A stretch of 64,000 nucleotides of DNA from Isoperla grammatica (lineage: Eukaryota > Arthropoda > Insecta > Plecoptera > Perlodidae): NCBI GenBank assembly GCA_945910005.1, contig OX246746.1, positions 39,194,579 to 39,258,578 on the forward strand. Reading direction: 5' to 3'. Each line of letters starts with the position of its first letter. Position 1 is the stretch's first letter. The position numbers and the translations under genes were made by a program. This document shows positions 61,740 through 64,000 of the stretch, piece after piece. The notes beneath the pieces are model-generated. The model searched no databases and was not told the origin of the DNA. It saw only the letters and a list, made by a program, of their open reading frames with translations.

Positions 61740-64000
61740 CGCTAAGTCAGTGACATGAGAGCAACTACATGCAACATATGAAGACAACGCATGTTTCCTC
61801 GCTTGTGAAGGTGACTGTACTTGATAAACCCTGCGCTAAGTCAGTGACATGAGAGCAACTACATGCAATATATATGGACAACGCATGTTTCCTCACTTGT
61901 GACGGTGACTGTTTTTGATAAACCCTGCGCTAAGTCAGTGACATGAGAGCAACTACATGCAACATATGAAGACAACGCATGTTTCCTCGCTTGTGACGGT
62001 GACTGTACGTGATAAACCCTGCACAAGGTTAGTGACATGAAAGCAACTACATGCAACATATAAAGACAACACATGTTTCCGAGCTTGTGAAGGTGACTGT
62101 ACTTGATAAACCCTGCGCTAAGTCAGTGACATGAGAGCAACTACATGCAACATATGAAGACAACGCATGTTTCCTTGCTTGTGACGGTGACTGTACTTGA
62201 TAAACCCTGCGCTAAGTCAGTGACATGAGAGCAACTACATGCAACATATGAAGACAACGCATGTTTCCGAGCTTGTGAAGGTGACTGTACTTGATAAACC
62301 CTGCGCTAAGTCAGTGACATGAGAGCAACTACATGCAACATATGAAGACAACGCATGTGTCCTCGCTTGTGACGGTGACTGTACGTGATAAACCCTGCCC
62401 TAAGTCAGTGACATGAAAGCAACTACATGCAACATATGAAGACAACGCATGTTTCCTCGCTTGTTACGGTGACTGTACGTGATAAACCCTGCGCTAAGTC
62501 AGTGACATGAGAGCAACTTCATGCAACATATTAGGACAACGAATGTTTCCTCGCTTGTGACGGTGACTGTACTTGATAAACCCTGCGCTAAGTCAGTGAC
62601 ATGAGAGCAACTACATGCAACATATGAAGACAACGCATGTTTCCTCGCTTGTGAAGGTGACTGTACTTGATAAACCCTGCGCTTAGTCAGTGACATGAAA
62701 GCCACTACATGCAAAATATGAAGACAACGCATGTTTCCTCGCTTGTGACGGTGACTGTCCTTGATAAACCCTGCGCTAAGTCAGTGACATGAGAGCAACT
62801 ACATGCAACATATGAAGACAACGCATGTTTCCTCGCTTGTGACGGTGACTGTACTTGATAAACCCTGCGCTAAGTCAGTGACATGAGAGCCACTACATGC
62901 AACATATGAAGACAACGCATGTTTCCTCGCTTGTGATTGTGACTGTACGTGATAAACCCTGCGCTAAGTCAGTGACATGAGAGCAACTACATGCAACATA
63001 TGAAGACAACGAATGTTTCCTCGCTTGTCACGGTGACTGTACTTGATAAACCCTGCGCTAAGTCAGTGACATGAGAGCAACTACATGCAACATATGAAGA
63101 CAACGCATGTTTCCTCGCTTGTGACGTTGACTGTACTTAATAAACCCTGCGCTAAGTCAGTGACATGAGAGCAACTACATGCAACCTATGAAGACAACGC
63201 ATGTTTCCTCGCTTGTGAAGGTGACTGTACGTGATAAACCCTGCGCTAAGTCAGTGACATGAAAGCAACTACATGCAACATATGACAACAGCGCATGTTT
63301 CCTCGCTTGTGAAAAAGACTGTACTTGATAAACCCTGCGCTAAGTCAGTGACATGAGAGCAACTACATGCAACATATGAAGACAACGCATGTTTCCTCGC
63401 TTGTGACGGTGACTGTACTTGATAAACCATGCGCTAAGTCAGTGACATGAGAGCAACTACATGCAACATATGAAGACAACGCATGTTTCCTCGCTTGTGA
63501 AGGTGACTGTACTTGATAAACCCTGCGCTAAGTCAGTGACATGAGAGCAACTACATGCAACATATATAGACAACGCATGTTTCCTCACTTGTGACGGTGA
63601 CTGTACTTGATAAACCCTGCGCTAAGTCAGTGACATGAGAGCAACTACATGCAACATATGAAGACAACGCATGTTTCCTCGCTTGTGACGGTGACTGTAC
63701 GTGATAAACCCTGCGCTAAGTCAGTGACATGAAAGCAACTACATGCAACATATAAAGACAACGCATGTTTCCTCGCTTGTGAAGGTGACTGTACGTGATA
63801 AACCCTGCGCTAGGTCAGTGACATGAAAGCAACTACATGCAACATATGAATGATGATGATTAATGGGGCTTAACGTCGCATGTTTCCTCGCTTTTAAAGG
63901 TGACTGTACTTGATAAACCCTGCGCTAAGTCAGTGACATGAGAGCAACTACATGCAACATATGAAGACAACGCATGTTTCCTCGCATGTGAAGGTGACTG
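61740..64000 (+). repeat. Right copy of the 2.26-kb block, cut by the window end
   Basis: This is near-identical to 721-2981 with no net indel over 2.26 kb. A visible difference is CCCTGCCCTAAG near 62395 where the left copy has CCCTGCGCTAAG. The last complete monomer ends at 63954, and 63955-64000 is a 46-bp partial unit. Confidence 0.87.
63840..63954 (+). repeat. 115-bp monomer with 28-bp foreign segment, copy 8
   Basis: The segment is at 63850-63877. It lies 61019 bp from copy 1 in the matching end blocks and 3311 bp (35 monomers, one of them this enlarged type) from copy 7. Confidence 0.93.

Larger units (their letters stand above)
51934..61904 (+). repeat. Large higher-order block D, copy 2 (about 10.0 kb)
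   Basis: This is the second copy of block D. Relative to copy 1 it lacks one monomer near 52.48 kb, one near 59.12 kb and five near 61.2 kb, and it retains four monomers near 56.38-56.75 kb that copy 1 has lost, including the 91-bp monomer at 56584. Point differences are sparse between the indels. Confidence 0.87.
1..64000 (+). repeat. 94-bp satellite DNA array, about 680 head-to-tail monomers, fills the whole window
   Basis: Every stretch reads as the same 94-bp unit, beginning CAACATATG at bases 1, 377, 7187 and so on. Counting between landmark monomers gives 613 monomers between 3312 and 61020. That count, with six +21-bp monomers and about 40 bp of small deletions, accounts exactly for the observed distance. 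With the flanks the total is about 680. All copies are in one orientation and I saw no inverted monomer or unique spacer. The consensus is about 46% GC. Neighbouring monomers commonly differ at several positions, mainly monomer positions 7-12, 24-30, 37-40, 50, 67 and 79-90, whereas monomers one higher-order period apart are often identical. This is a eukaryotic satellite. Centromeric or heterochromatic location is an inference, and I do not recognise the family. Confidence 0.98.

Noticed and set aside
370..62732. Dozens of 64-77-codon minus-strand open frames, spaced in multiples of 94 bp within blocks
   Set aside because: They are a periodic artefact of the 94-bp repeat read in three successive frames, and some even overlap each other on the same strand (45350-45565 with 45426-45659; 57608-57823 with 57684-57917).
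1..64000. CRISPR array
   Set aside because: The repeats abut directly with no unique spacers, the unit is 94 bp, and the array has about 680 copies with higher-order structure. This is a satellite.
1..64000. Known centromeric satellite (alpha-type with a CENP-B box) or telomeric repeat
   Set aside because: The monomer length and sequence do not match alpha satellite, and I saw no CENP-B-box-like motif and no short telomere-type repeat. Centromeric location remains only a possibility.
1..64000. tRNA, rRNA or other structured RNA gene
   Set aside because: No tRNA-like box A/box B arrangement or rRNA-like segment could be recognised in the monomer, and the short dyads are too small and widely spaced to support an RNA gene call.

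Overview
The window is one uninterrupted block of satellite DNA. From base 1 to base 64000 it consists of head-to-tail copies of a 94-bp monomer, about 680 copies, all in the same orientation. I see no unique sequence, gene, RNA gene, intact transposon, CRISPR array or array boundary. Both window ends cut through the array (the last monomer, from 63955, is only 46 bp long), so the true array is longer than 64 kb. Phase 1 is set here at the C of CAACATATG. The consensus is about 46% GC and carries CpGs at monomer positions 17, 29, 38 and 63, with an optional fifth at 49.

Organism: an array of this size with multi-kilobase higher-order structure points to a eukaryotic nuclear chromosome, in centromeric, pericentromeric or other heterochromatin. 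The monomer itself is not one I recognise. The one taxonomic hint is a 28-bp foreign segment, (ATG)n followed by TTAATGGGGCTTAACGTC, inside eight monomers. From memory it resembles a motif at one end of dispersed repeats that are very common in tick genomes (a TTTAACGTCCC-type core), and less closely mollusc repeats with a similar core. A tick or other chelicerate is my best guess, at low confidence.

Layout: the array is a mosaic of higher-order repeats (HORs). A diagnostic monomer with GATATGTCC recurs 23 times; its commonest spacing is 29 monomers (about 2.73 kb), and most others are 24-30. Large near-identical blocks are: a 2747-bp tandem pair at 1.37-4.12 / 4.12-6.86 kb; a 4.8-kb pair 8195 bp apart at 4.95-9.77 / 13.14-17.97 kb; a roughly 10-kb pair about 12 kb apart at 39.96-50.21 / 51.93-61.90 kb; and a 2.26-kb pair 61,019 bp apart at the two window ends. 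One module exists in a long (1649-bp) form at 18.9, 24.7 and 32.1 kb and a short (1461-bp) form, exactly two monomers shorter, at 37.6, 45.0 and 57.2 kb.

How it works together: no genes cooperate here. The sequence records array evolution. Related blocks differ by whole numbers of monomers (1, 2, 3, 4, 5), as expected from unequal exchange or replication slippage in register. Rare out-of-register indels (-1, -2, -3, -16, +1, +21 bp) are inherited as block-specific markers. The many short open frames, nearly all on the minus strand, are a by-product of the repeat and are not annotated as genes.
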